A DNA stretch of 47,147 nt, taken from positions 1 to 47,147 of the forward strand of contig DATGJP010000019.1 in the NCBI GenBank assembly GCA_035295125.1. The letters are read 5' to 3'. The notes under the pieces were generated by a model, which saw only the letters and a list, made by a program, of their open reading frames with translations, was not told where the DNA came from and searched no databases. The stretch comes from JAICMB01 sp035295125 (lineage in GTDB: Bacteria; Acidobacteriota; Terriglobia; Bryobacterales; Bryobacteraceae). Positions within the stretch are counted from its first letter, which is position 1. The number at the start of each line of letters is the position of its first letter. Shown one piece after another: positions 1 to 8,955 of the stretch. A program made the position numbers and the translations under genes.

Positions 1-64
1 AATCGATGCCCTGGAGGCGCGCCAGATGGAGATCGAGGGGAAGCTGAAGGAAAAGAACTTCTAA
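1..64 (+). CDS. nuoE: NADH-quinone oxidoreductase subunit E, C-terminal end (partial)
   Basis: Only the last 20 codons are in the window; they read ...IDALEARQMEIEGKLKEKNF and end in TAA. That TAA shares its last base with the ATG of nuoF (TAATG), so the two genes are translationally coupled. The fragment carries no cofactor motif. The assignment to NuoE, the thioredoxin-like 2Fe-2S subunit of the complex I NADH-oxidising arm, rests on the nuoE-nuoF-nuoG gene order usual in bacteria. The charged, helical tail is compatible with it but proves nothing. Confidence 0.55.
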   Translation, partial: IDALEARQMEIEGKLKEKNF

Positions 65-1371
65 TGCTCTATAACGAACCCAGTCCACTCGAAGTCAAGA
101 TCCTGACCAGGCGCTTCGAACTTCCCAACTCGGCGTCGATCGACACTTATCTCGGAACTGACGGATACAAGGCGTTTCACAAAGCCGTCGGGATGAAGCC
201 TGACGACATCATTAACGAGGTTAAGGCGTCGGGGCTGCGCGGACGCGGCGGCGCGGGTTTTCCGACGGGGCTGAAGTGGAGCTTCGTTCCGAAGCAGTCT
301 GCAAAACCGAAATACATCATTTGCAATGCGGACGAGAGCGAGCCGGGGACCTGCAAGGACCGGCTTCTGATGGAGAACGACCCACACCAGTTGCTCGAAG
401 GCATGATGATTGCCGGGCTGGCGGTCGATTCCCACAAGGGTTATATCTATATCCGCGGCGAGTACCGGTATCTGATCGAGATCATGGATCGCGCGATTGC
501 CGAAGCGTATTCGCGGGGTTATCTCGGGAAGAACATCCAGTGCAGCGGTTTCGATTTCGATATCTACACCCATACGGGCGCGGGAGCCTACGAGTGCGGC
601 GAAGAAACGGCGCTGCTCGATTCGATTGAAGGCAAGCGCGGTGTTCCCAGGCTAAAACCGCCCTTCCCAGCGGTTTCGGGTGCCTGGCAGAGCCCCACGG
701 TTCTGAACAACGTAGAGACATACTCGGCCGTACCTCCGATCATTCGGGACGGTGGGGCGGCGTTCGCGGCGTACGGACCGCCGAAAAACGGCGGAACGCG
801 GATGGTCTGCCTCTCGGGCCATATCAACAAACCGGGTGTCTACGAACTGCCGATGGGTTTCAACCTGCTCCGCATGATCGACGAGGTCGGCGGCGGCATG
901 CGCAATGGCAAGAAGCTTAAGGCCGTGATTCCCGGCGGATCATCGTGCCCTGTTCTCAAGGCCGAAGAGTGCGACCTGGCGATGGATTACGATACTGTCG
1001 CGAAGGCGGGCAGCATGCTCGGCTCGGGCGGGGTTGTCATCATGGACGAAGATACCTGCATGGTCCGCGCGCTGCTTCGAATCATCAAGTTTTACCAGCA
1101 CGAAAGCTGCGGCTGGTGCGTTCCGTGCCGCGAAGGCACGACCTGGCTGCGAAAGCTGCTCGAGCGCTTCCATCAGGGAGGCGGCGTGAAGGGCGACATC
1201 CCGATTATTCGGGACATCGCCATCAACATGCTGGGCCGCACTTTCTGCGCATTAGGTGACGCCGCCGCGATGCCCACGCAATCCTTCATCGAGAAGTACC
1301 GGGATGAGTTCGAAGCGCATCTCGGCGGAGAATGCCCGTTCGAGCACAAGCACGAATTGGCGCTGGTGTAG
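64..1371 (+). CDS. nuoF: NADH-quinone oxidoreductase subunit F
   Basis: This is the NADH-oxidising subunit of complex I, located at the cytoplasmic tip of the peripheral arm. It passes a hydride from NADH to FMN and electrons to the N3 4Fe-4S cluster. The glycine-rich FMN/NADH segment GRGGAGFPTG lies near residues 60-69. A second nucleotide-contact region surrounds GAGAYECGEETAL. The N3 ligands are Cys349, Cys352 and Cys355 in ESCGWCVPC, plus Cys395 in CALGDAA. At 435 residues it has the normal family length. The ATG overlaps the nuoE stop and an AAGGA lies about ten bases upstream. Nine bases separate it from nuoG. Confidence 0.97.
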   Translation: MLYNEPSPLEVKILTRRFELPNSASIDTYLGTDGYKAFHKAVGMKPDDIINEVKASGLRGRGGAGFPTGLKWSFVPKQSAKPKYIICNADESEPGTCKDRLLMENDPHQLLEGMMIAGLAVDSHKGYIYIRGEYRYLIEIMDRAIAEAYSRGYLGKNIQCSGFDFDIYTHTGAGAYECGEETALLDSIEGKRGVPRLKPPFPAVSGAWQSPTVLNNVETYSAVPPIIRDGGAAFAAYGPPKNGGTRMVCLSGHINKPGVYELPMGFNLLRMIDEVGGGMRNGKKLKAVIPGGSSCPVLKAEECDLAMDYDTVAKAGSMLGSGGVVIMDEDTCMVRALLRIIKFYQHESCGWCVPCREGTTWLRKLLERFHQGGGVKGDIPIIRDIAINMLGRTFCALGDAAAMPTQSFIEKYRDEFEAHLGGECPFEHKHELALV

Positions 1372-1380
1372 GGAATACGA

Positions 1381-3465
1381 ATGGCTGATCTTGTAAATCT
1401 GACGATCGACGGGAAACCGGTGCAGACCGCGCCGGGTACGCTGCTAATCAATGCGGCGAAGCAGGTCGGGATCGAGATTCCGGCATTCTGCTACTACGAT
1501 GGCCTGACGCTGCAGGCCGCCTGCCGCATGTGCCTCGTCGAAGTGGAAAAGACTCCGAAACTGCAGGTTGCCTGTACGCTGCCGGTGGCCGAGGGCATGA
1601 TCGTGCACACCGATTCGCCACAGGTTCACCAGGCGCGCAAAGGCATGGTGGAGTTCCTGCTGACGAACCATCCGCTCGACTGCCCCGTTTGCGATAAGGG
1701 CGGCGAGTGCGAACTGCAGGACATGACGTTCCGCTACGGGGCGGGGGAGAGCCGCTTCCTCGAAGAAAAGCGCCACGTCGACGAAGAGCAGTGGTCGCCG
1801 GTGGTGTTTTTCGACCGTCCGCGCTGTGTGCTGTGTTACCGCTGCGTTCGCATCTGCAACGAAGGTATGGGCGTGAATGCGTTGGGCGTCGCCAATCGCG
1901 GCGTCGCGAGCGAGATCATTCCGAATCATTTCGATCACCTCGAGTGCGACGAGTGCGGCATGTGTATCGACATCTGCCCCGTCGGCGCGCTGACCAGCGG
2001 CACCTATCGCTATAAGACGCGGCCCTGGGAAATGCAGCACGTCGGAACGATCTGCACGCACTGCTCGAACGGCTGCAAGACGACTCTAGGCGTCCGCAAC
2101 AACGAAATTATCCGCGGCAACAATCGCGACCGCTCCGGCATCAACGGCGAATTCCTCTGCATGAAGGGGCGCTACGCCTTCGATTTCACGAGCCATCCGG
2201 AACGCATCTCGTCTCCGATGATTCGGAAGAACGGCAAGCTCGAAGAGGTGGCCTGGTCGGTGGCGCTCGAAGCCGTCGCCAAGAAGTTCCAGGACGTGAA
2301 GAGCCGCAAAGGCAAATTCGGGATCATCGGCTCAAACCACACCAGCAACGAAGAGAATTACTACCTGCAGAAGTTCGGGCGGCAAATCCTCGGTACGAAC
2401 AACATCGATCATCACCGCACCGGCGACCTCGCCTCTTTAATGGACGCATTGCACGGGCGTGAAGGGAGCCTGGCGACAACCGGCGACTTATACGACCGCA
2501 AAGCAATCCTGATTGTCGGCTCCGACCTTTCCCAGCAGCACCCGTTTCTGTCATTCCAGATTCGCGCGAATTTCAGACACCACGCGGCGCATGTGTACGC
2601 CGTCACCGAAGGGCCTGTTCGGGAAGACCAGCACACCGTGGGATCGGTTCGTGTCGCGCCGGGCGACGAACTCTCGGGCGTCGAGTCGCTGCGGGAGAAA
2701 TTGAAAGCCGAACCCGAGTTGGTGATTCTCTACGGCGACGCGATCAACGGCGAGAAGGTCAAGCAGCTTGTTCAATTCGGCGATTCGCTCGGCATTCCCG
2801 TGAAGTACGTCTGCCTTGTCGACTACTCCAATTCACGAGGCGCGGCGGATATGGGCCTGCTGCCCGATCTGGGCCCGGGGTATCATCCGCTCGACAATGC
2901 GGGTTTGTCCTACGATCAAATTCTGTCCGACTCCGACCTCGACGTGCTCTGGGTGGTCGGCGCAAACCCGCTCAAGCGCGCTCCACTCGCCAGTTCGAAA
3001 GCATTCGTGGTGGTTCAGGAAATGTTTCTGACCGAGACCGGGCAACGCGCCGACGTGGTGTTCCCCGCCGCCTCCGCGTACGAGAAGAGCGGTACGGTCA
3101 CGAACGTCTGCGGCGAAGTGCAGCGTTTAAAGGCAGGTCTCAAATTCATGGGCGCCAAGCCCGACCTCGAAATCATGGGTCTCGTCGCGAAAGAAATGGG
3201 CGAGAACATCGGAATCTGGATGGCCGACAAGGTCTTCGACGAAATTCGTAAGAACGTCCACGGTTATAATGTTGCTTTACCTGTAATCGCATCGGGAGGA
3301 GCAGCGCAGACTGTTCCGGTGAACGGCCGCGTACCTGTCACGCCGCGGCCCGACCTCATTCAGTCAGCCCGCGACACGCTATTCACGTCCGGCTCGCTGG
3401 GCCGATATTCCAAGGCGCTTAGCTCCGTTCTCGAAGCGCCAGGCGCACTATTTCAAGGCCGGTAA
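1381..3465 (+). CDS. nuoG: NADH-quinone oxidoreductase subunit G
   Basis: This is the largest peripheral-arm subunit of complex I and carries the electron wire from NuoF towards NuoI. The N-terminal ferredoxin-like domain holds the N1b 2Fe-2S motif (CYYDGLTLQAACRMC). It is followed by the His/Cys N5 motif around HPLDCPVCDKGGEC and by two ferredoxin motifs, CVLCYRCVRIC and CDECGMCIDICPVGAL. An extra C-x2-C-x3-C-x27-C motif starts at CTHCSNGC; this spacing is the N7 cluster site, which many complex I enzymes have lost. The remaining 450 or so residues form a molybdopterin-oxidoreductase-like domain without an obvious cofactor role. The 694-residue length is within the family range. The gene sits directly after nuoF in the operon. 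Confidence 0.96.
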   Translation: MADLVNLTIDGKPVQTAPGTLLINAAKQVGIEIPAFCYYDGLTLQAACRMCLVEVEKTPKLQVACTLPVAEGMIVHTDSPQVHQARKGMVEFLLTNHPLDCPVCDKGGECELQDMTFRYGAGESRFLEEKRHVDEEQWSPVVFFDRPRCVLCYRCVRICNEGMGVNALGVANRGVASEIIPNHFDHLECDECGMCIDICPVGALTSGTYRYKTRPWEMQHVGTICTHCSNGCKTTLGVRNNEIIRGNNRDRSGINGEFLCMKGRYAFDFTSHPERISSPMIRKNGKLEEVAWSVALEAVAKKFQDVKSRKGKFGIIGSNHTSNEENYYLQKFGRQILGTNNIDHHRTGDLASLMDALHGREGSLATTGDLYDRKAILIVGSDLSQQHPFLSFQIRANFRHHAAHVYAVTEGPVREDQHTVGSVRVAPGDELSGVESLREKLKAEPELVILYGDAINGEKVKQLVQFGDSLGIPVKYVCLVDYSNSRGAADMGLLPDLGPGYHPLDNAGLSYDQILSDSDLDVLWVVGANPLKRAPLASSKAFVVVQEMFLTETGQRADVVFPAASAYEKSGTVTNVCGEVQRLKAGLKFMGAKPDLEIMGLVAKEMGENIGIWMADKVFDEIRKNVHGYNVALPVIASGGAAQTVPVNGRVPVTPRPDLIQSARDTLFTSGSLGRYSKALSSVLEAPGALFQGR

Positions 3466-3520
3466 TTGTGCGGAGGCGTTGTTGGGACGCGCATCCGCAT
3501 GAAAGTTTGAAATCTCAGTA

Positions 3521-4729
3521 ATGAACTTTCTCATCGTCAGCCTGATCAAGGCCGGTGTGGTCGCGTTTGTTCTGATGACCACGCTGGCGTATCTGCAGTG
3601 GATAGAACGAAAAGTCATCGCGCATATACAATTGCGCGTTGGCCCTTACCGCGTCGGCCCGCACGGGCTGCTGCAGCCGCTCGCCGACGTCATCAAGCTC
3701 ATCACCAAAGAAGGCTTCATCCCGTCGCATGTCAATTTGTTTTTCTACATGCTCGCGCCATTTCTGGCGGTGACGCTGTCGCTCATTTCGATTTCAGTGA
3801 TTCCGTTTGGACCGGAGATCGAAGTGGCGGGGGTCAAGACCTGGTTGCAGCTTACGGACCTGAACATCGGCGTGCTGTTTGTTCTGGGAATTTCGTCCGT
3901 TGGTGTGTACGGCGTCGCGCTGGCCGGGTGGGCTTCCAACAACAAGTATTCGCTGCTCGGCGGATTACGCAGCTCGGCGCAGATGATCAGTTACGAGCTG
4001 CCGCTGGCTTTGACGGTCGCAGCGCCGTTGTTGATGCTCAATACCCTGAGCTTCCGCGAAATCGTGAACGGACAAGCGGGCTACCTCGGGGGATGGCTTG
4101 CCCGCTGGACAATTTTCCAGCTACCGTTCCCGCAGATCTTCCTCGGCTTCCCGCTTTTCCTGATCTGCAGTTTCGCGGAAACCAACCGCGTCCCGTTCGA
4201 CTTGCCCGAAGCTGAAAACGAGCTGGTGGCGGGTTTCCACACCGAGTACAGCAGCATGAAGTTCGCGTCGTTCTTCATGGCCGAATACGCCAACATGGTG
4301 ACGGTCACATGCGTTGCGACGCTGTTGTTCCTGGGCGGCTGGACGCCTCCTTTCCCCGCGCCCTACTCCAACGTGATTCCGATCGTTCTGTTCGCGATCG
4401 GCGGACTTGCCGCGTTGTATGCGGGTATCAATCCGGCCCGTCCGAAGGACCGCTTCACATTGCCGGTTGCGGGACTGGTGTTCCTCGGACTTGCAGCAGC
4501 TTTCGCGGCATCGCACCTGGTGCCGGCGCTGGAAACAGTTCTGATGGCATTGTTCTGGTTCTGCGGCAAAGTTCTGGCACTGCTCTTCCTCTTTATTTGG
4601 ATCCGCGGGACGCTGCCGCGCTTCCGTTACGACCAGCTCATGCGCTTCGCCTGGACCTTCATGTTCCCGATGGCGATGCTGAATCTGCTAGTCACCAGCA
4701 TTATGGTGGCATTGTTCCCAAAGCCCTAA
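3521..4729 (+). CDS. nuoH: NADH-quinone oxidoreductase subunit H, with an inserted membrane segment
   Basis: NuoH is the membrane subunit that joins the two arms of complex I and forms part of the quinone chamber. Signature stretches are ERKVIAHIQLRVGPYRVGP near the N-terminus, the ETNRVPFDLPEAENELVAGF loop at mid-protein, and RGTLPRFRYDQLM near the end. At 402 residues it is about 60 longer than the usual 325-345. The excess lies at roughly residues 275-340, between the GGW that ends one helix and the helix before RGTLPR. It contains one or two extra hydrophobic segments separated by a polar NPARPKDR loop. A 55-base gap separates it from nuoG. The next gene is nuoJ, with no nuoI between. Confidence 0.95.
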   Translation: MNFLIVSLIKAGVVAFVLMTTLAYLQWIERKVIAHIQLRVGPYRVGPHGLLQPLADVIKLITKEGFIPSHVNLFFYMLAPFLAVTLSLISISVIPFGPEIEVAGVKTWLQLTDLNIGVLFVLGISSVGVYGVALAGWASNNKYSLLGGLRSSAQMISYELPLALTVAAPLLMLNTLSFREIVNGQAGYLGGWLARWTIFQLPFPQIFLGFPLFLICSFAETNRVPFDLPEAENELVAGFHTEYSSMKFASFFMAEYANMVTVTCVATLLFLGGWTPPFPAPYSNVIPIVLFAIGGLAALYAGINPARPKDRFTLPVAGLVFLGLAAAFAASHLVPALETVLMALFWFCGKVLALLFLFIWIRGTLPRFRYDQLMRFAWTFMFPMAMLNLLVTSIMVALFPKP

Positions 4730-4733
4730 CACG

Positions 4734-5234
4734 ATGTGGAGCGCAATCATTTTTCTCGTTTTCGCGTTCGTCGCGGTAGTCGCGGCGATTAACCTCGTGG
4801 TGCAGACGCATCCGATTTCGAGCGCGCTGTCGCTCATTGGCGTTATGGGGTCGCTTGCGGTCCTGTACCTGCTGCTCGGCGCTGAATTCATCGCCGCCGC
4901 GCAACTCGTCGTCTATGCCGGCGCGATTATGGTGCTGTTCGTCTTCGTCATTATGCTTTTGAACGCGGGAGCGGAGAACGCCAAACCCATTGGATCGCGG
5001 GCGAAATACTTCGGCCTGCCGCTGCTCATCGCGTTTCTGGGCATCATGAGCTTTGTCGTGCAGGCGGTGATTCCCGGCGGCAACAACGTCGTATTCGGCG
5101 AGTATCATGCCGGTCCGCGTGACGTCGGGAAAGCGCTTTTTACCGACTACCTGCTGCCCTTCGAAGTGGTTTCAGTCCTAATCCTGATCGCGATTATCGG
5201 CGCGATCGTGCTGGCGCGGAAGGAGATCGATTGA
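4734..5234 (+). CDS. nuoJ: NADH-quinone oxidoreductase subunit J
   Basis: This is a small proton-channel subunit of the complex I membrane arm, equivalent to mitochondrial ND6. It is 166 residues long and made almost entirely of about five hydrophobic helices. The conserved third helix reads AAQLVVYAGAIMVLFVFVIM, which includes the pi-bulge region. It starts four bases after the nuoH stop and ends one base before nuoK, so it belongs to the same transcript. In most operons nuoI precedes nuoJ; it is absent here. Confidence 0.94.
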   Translation: MWSAIIFLVFAFVAVVAAINLVVQTHPISSALSLIGVMGSLAVLYLLLGAEFIAAAQLVVYAGAIMVLFVFVIMLLNAGAENAKPIGSRAKYFGLPLLIAFLGIMSFVVQAVIPGGNNVVFGEYHAGPRDVGKALFTDYLLPFEVVSVLILIAIIGAIVLARKEID

Positions 5235-5235
5235 G

Positions 5236-5544
5236 ATGAACGGCGTTCCGCTTTCGTGGTACCTCATTCTGAGCACGGTCCTCTTTGCTCTCGGCATCGC
5301 GGGATTTCTGTATCGCCGCAACATCATCACGATGTTTATGTCGATCGAGTTGATGCTCAATGCCGTGAATCTGACCTTCGTCGCGTTCTCCTATAAGTTG
5401 CGCCAGGTGGACGGGCATATTTTCACTTTCTTCGTCATGGTGGTGGCGGCCGCGGAAGCCGCCGTCGGCCTCGCGATCATTCTTACTGTGTTTAAGAACC
5501 GTCAAACGCTCGAAATCGACGAAGTCAGCTCGATGAAATATTAA
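5236..5544 (+). CDS. nuoK: NADH-quinone oxidoreductase subunit K
   Basis: NuoK is the smallest membrane subunit of complex I, an ND4L homologue with three helices that completes the E-channel next to NuoJ. The sequence shows the typical RRNIITMFMSIELMLNAVNL segment with its membrane-embedded Glu. A second buried Glu is in VVAAAEAAVGLAIIL. The 102-residue length is exactly typical. The ATG lies one base after the nuoJ TGA, and nuoL begins seven bases after its own stop. Confidence 0.96.
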   Translation: MNGVPLSWYLILSTVLFALGIAGFLYRRNIITMFMSIELMLNAVNLTFVAFSYKLRQVDGHIFTFFVMVVAAAEAAVGLAIILTVFKNRQTLEIDEVSSMKY

Positions 5545-5551
5545 TCAAACA

Positions 5552-7405
5552 ATGCTGCTCTGGCTCATTCCCATACTTCCCTTCTGCGGCTTCCTGATTA
5601 ACGGGCTGCTTGGAAGGCGCATGCCGAAGGCGCTGGTGAACGTTTTCGCCGTCGGCACCGTTGCGCTCTCGTTCGCCTGGGTGCTGAAAACGGTGATGCA
5701 GTTGGGTCCCATCGAGAAGGCCTACGTCGAACACTATTACACCTGGATACAAAGCGGCGCGCTGAACATCGGCCTGGATTTCGCGGTCGACCGGCTGAGC
5801 GCAGTGATGCTCCTGATCGTGACCGGTGTCGGGTTGCTGATTCACATCTATGCAACAGGCTACATGGCGCACGAAGGCGGTTATTACCGTTTCTTCGCCT
5901 ACATGAACCTGTTCATGTTCTTCATGCTGATCCTGGTGCTGGCGGGAAACTACCTGGTGCTGTTCGTCGGGTGGGAAGGCGTCGGATTGTGCAGCTATCT
6001 TCTGATCGGGTTCTACTTCCTGGAGAAGTTCGCGACCGATGCCGGGAACAAGGCATTCATTGTGAACAGGATTGGCGACTTCGGATTCTCGCTGGCGCTG
6101 TTTTTCATTGTGCGGCAGTTCGGATCGCTGGATTTCGGAACCGTATTCGCGAAAGCGCAAGGCATGCCGACCGAGGCAAGCGCCGGGTTGATCACTGGAA
6201 TTTGCCTGCTTCTGTTGGTCGGCGCGACGGGGAAATCGGCTCAGATTCCGCTCTTCGTGTGGCTTCCGGATGCCATGGCCGGCCCGACACCGGTTTCGGC
6301 TTTGATCCACGCGGCTACGATGGTGACCGCCGGTGTCTACATGACAGCGCGGTCGGCTCCGTTGTACCTGCATGCACCGCTCGCGATGGAGGCGGTAGCG
6401 ATCATCGGCATTGCAACGGCTTTTCTCGCGGCTACCATCGGTTTGGCACAAAACGACATCAAGAAGGTTTTCGCCTATTCGACGGTTTCGCAGCTTGGTT
6501 ACATGTTTGTCGGAGTGGGAACCGGCGCGTTTGGGGCCGGAATCTTTCACCTGATGACCCACGCGTTTTTCAAAGCGCTGCTGTTCCTTGGAGCAGGCAG
6601 CGTAATCCACGCTTTGAGCGGTGAACAGGACCTTCGGAATATGGGCGGGCTGCGTACTAAGATCCCGATCACGTTCTGGACGCTGCTGTGCGCAAGCCTT
6701 GCCATCGCCGGCGTGCCGTTTACATCGGGATTCTTCAGCAAAGATGAGATCCTGGTGTCCGCGTATCACTACCAGCCGTGGATCTACTGGGTCGGTGTGG
6801 TGACGGCGGGCATGACCGCGTTTTATGTCTTTCGAGCAATGTTCCTGGCGTTCTTCGGTAAGTACAGGGGACATGCTCACCCGCATGAATCGCCCTTGTC
6901 GATGACCGGTCCGTTGATGATCCTGGCGCTCTTATCGCTGGGAGGTGGATTTATCAACGTGCCGCATTGGCTCGAACCTATGTTTCCGGCCGCGGCGGAA
7001 GCCTCGGGCGAAAGCTGGCCGATGTACGTGGCGAGCTTTGCGGGGTTGTTTGGAATTTTCATGGCGTGGCTCTTCTATGTTGCGCAGCCGAAACTCGCCG
7101 ATCAATTCGCCGGCGCTATGGGGATCCTCTACAAAGCCGTTTACAACAAGTACTTCGTAGATGAGATTTACGATGCTACGGTGGTTGAGCCTCTCGTGCA
7201 GGGATCGCGCACGGTCCTCTGGCGAGGCATGGACGCGGGAGTCATCGACGGCCTGGTGAATGCGATTGGCGCACGTTCCCGTGGTGTTGGCGGGATCCTG
7301 AGACGCTTGCAGGCCGGTAACGTTCGCGGCTATGCCGCCTGGGTGGTGTTTGGCTGCGTCTTGCTCCTGATAGTGATTGGACTCGGCACGGGAGGCGCGA
7401 AATGA
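5552..7405 (+). CDS. nuoL: NADH-quinone oxidoreductase subunit L
   Basis: NuoL is the distal antiporter-like proton pump of complex I. It has about 15 or 16 membrane helices and ends with the lateral helix HL that runs along NuoM and NuoN. Recognisable elements are FVGWEGVGLCSYLLIGFY, the quinone-oxidoreductase core GKSAQIPLFVWLPDAMAGP, the LIHAATMVTAGVYM helix and LAQNDIKKVFAYSTVSQLG. NKYFVDEIYDATVV begins the C-terminal extension specific to NuoL. The 617-residue length fits the family. Its stop overlaps the nuoM start (ATGA). Confidence 0.97.
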   Translation: MLLWLIPILPFCGFLINGLLGRRMPKALVNVFAVGTVALSFAWVLKTVMQLGPIEKAYVEHYYTWIQSGALNIGLDFAVDRLSAVMLLIVTGVGLLIHIYATGYMAHEGGYYRFFAYMNLFMFFMLILVLAGNYLVLFVGWEGVGLCSYLLIGFYFLEKFATDAGNKAFIVNRIGDFGFSLALFFIVRQFGSLDFGTVFAKAQGMPTEASAGLITGICLLLLVGATGKSAQIPLFVWLPDAMAGPTPVSALIHAATMVTAGVYMTARSAPLYLHAPLAMEAVAIIGIATAFLAATIGLAQNDIKKVFAYSTVSQLGYMFVGVGTGAFGAGIFHLMTHAFFKALLFLGAGSVIHALSGEQDLRNMGGLRTKIPITFWTLLCASLAIAGVPFTSGFFSKDEILVSAYHYQPWIYWVGVVTAGMTAFYVFRAMFLAFFGKYRGHAHPHESPLSMTGPLMILALLSLGGGFINVPHWLEPMFPAAAEASGESWPMYVASFAGLFGIFMAWLFYVAQPKLADQFAGAMGILYKAVYNKYFVDEIYDATVVEPLVQGSRTVLWRGMDAGVIDGLVNAIGARSRGVGGILRRLQAGNVRGYAAWVVFGCVLLLIVIGLGTGGAK

Positions 7406-8955
7406 CACTCCTCCAAGCCGTCATTTATCTGCCGCTCGTCGGGTTTCTCCTGACGATGTTGTTCCCTAAGGATAAGACGGACGCCATCCGCTGGTTCGCG
7501 CTCATTATCTCTCTGGTCACGTTCGTTGCTTCGCTGGGATTGATCGGGCCGTTCTGGTTCAACAGCCCGCCCGGCATGGTTTTCATTACCGACGTACCGT
7601 GGATCGATACTCCTGCCATCCGTTATCACATGGGAATCGACGGCCTCAGCCTGTGGCTGGTGATCCTTTCCACCTTGCTGACGCCCATCTGCGTGTTGAT
7701 CTCATGGAAGTACATCTCGAAGCGCGTCAAGGAGTTTTTTGCTTTCCTGCTGCTGTTGGAATTTGGGTTGACTGGCGTCTTTTGCTCCCTGGACCTGTTT
7801 CTGTTTTACGTGTTCTGGGAAGTTTCGCTGGTCCCAATGTATTTCCTGATCGGCATTTGGGGTCACGATCGGCGCATTTACTCGGCCGTCAAGTTCTTCC
7901 TGTACACGATGGCCGGATCGGTACTCATGCTGGTCGCGATCATCTACTTGTACACACGCACCAACACGTTCGACTACATTGCGATTTTGAACGCGCTTCA
8001 AAGCGGGCAGGTGACGTTGAGCGGAAGTGAGCAGTTCTGGCTGTTCCTGGCGTTCTTCGTGGCGTTTGCGATCAAGGTTCCCCTGTTCCCGCTGCATACC
8101 TGGCTGCCCGACGCGCACGTCGAGGCCCCCACGGCCGGTTCCGTCATGCTGGCCTCCGTCATGCTGAAAATGGGCACGTACGGATTGCTGCGTTTCTGCG
8201 TCACGCTGTTCCCGAATGCGGCTCACGACAACGCCCCCTGGATCATCACGCTGGCCATTATTGGAATTGTCTATGGCGCGCTAGTGGCGATGGTGCAACC
8301 GAATATGAAGAAGCTGGTGGCGTACTCATCCGTCAGCCACCTTGGATTCGTCGTGCTGGGAATTTTCTCATTCACGCAGGCCGGACTCGATGGCGCGGTC
8401 TACCAGATGCTGAACCACGGCATCTCTACCGGTGCGCTCTTCATTCTCGTGGGCTTCCTTTACGAGCGGAATCACTCTCTCGAAATCAAAGATTACGGCG
8501 GCGTGGCGACGCCTGCTCCCTGGCTTGCGACGGTCTTTCTGATTACGACACTCGCGAGTATCGGTCTGCCGATGTTGAACAACTTCATTGGTGAGTACCT
8601 TGTTCTTCAGGGCGCGGCGCTGGTCGTGCGCAAGTGGGCCGTCTTCGCTGCCCTTGGCGTGATTCTTTCCGCATGCTACATGCTGTGGCTCTATCAGCGG
8701 ACGTTCTACGGACGCGCTTCGGAGAGTGTGACTTCGCATCTTTATGACATGAAGCCGAGGGAGTGGGCGGCGATGATCCCGCTGATCGCGCTCATGGTCT
8801 GGATGGGCTGCTTCACGCAGAGCTTCCTCCCGCCGATCGGCGCGACCAACGCGCGTATTCTGGCGCAGAGCAAGCTGGGTGTGGAGGTGCAAGTGAAAGC
8901 GCCGCCTCCTAAACCGATAACCGTCGCGGTACGGGAGGTGAGCCATGCCCATTAA
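7402..8955 (+). CDS. nuoM: NADH-quinone oxidoreductase subunit M
   Basis: NuoM is the second antiporter-like proton pump subunit (ND4 homologue) of complex I, with about 14 helices. Key stretches are FYVFWEVSLVPMYFLIGIWG with the pumping Glu, KVPLFPLHTWLPDAHVEAPT with the central Lys, and QPNMKKLVAYSSVSHLGFV. The 517-residue length is normal. The ATG overlaps the nuoL TGA by four bases. The last 11 bases overlap nuoN, indicating coupled translation of the three antiporter-like subunits. Confidence 0.97.
   Translation: MTLLQAVIYLPLVGFLLTMLFPKDKTDAIRWFALIISLVTFVASLGLIGPFWFNSPPGMVFITDVPWIDTPAIRYHMGIDGLSLWLVILSTLLTPICVLISWKYISKRVKEFFAFLLLLEFGLTGVFCSLDLFLFYVFWEVSLVPMYFLIGIWGHDRRIYSAVKFFLYTMAGSVLMLVAIIYLYTRTNTFDYIAILNALQSGQVTLSGSEQFWLFLAFFVAFAIKVPLFPLHTWLPDAHVEAPTAGSVMLASVMLKMGTYGLLRFCVTLFPNAAHDNAPWIITLAIIGIVYGALVAMVQPNMKKLVAYSSVSHLGFVVLGIFSFTQAGLDGAVYQMLNHGISTGALFILVGFLYERNHSLEIKDYGGVATPAPWLATVFLITTLASIGLPMLNNFIGEYLVLQGAALVVRKWAVFAALGVILSACYMLWLYQRTFYGRASESVTSHLYDMKPREWAAMIPLIALMVWMGCFTQSFLPPIGATNARILAQSKLGVEVQVKAPPPKPITVAVREVSHAH

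Noticed and set aside
5525..6886. Antisense reading frame of 453 codons across nuoL
   Set aside because: Its translation is rich in Arg, Gln, His and Asp with no hydrophobic core or known motif. It lies wholly over nuoL and is a codon-bias shadow.
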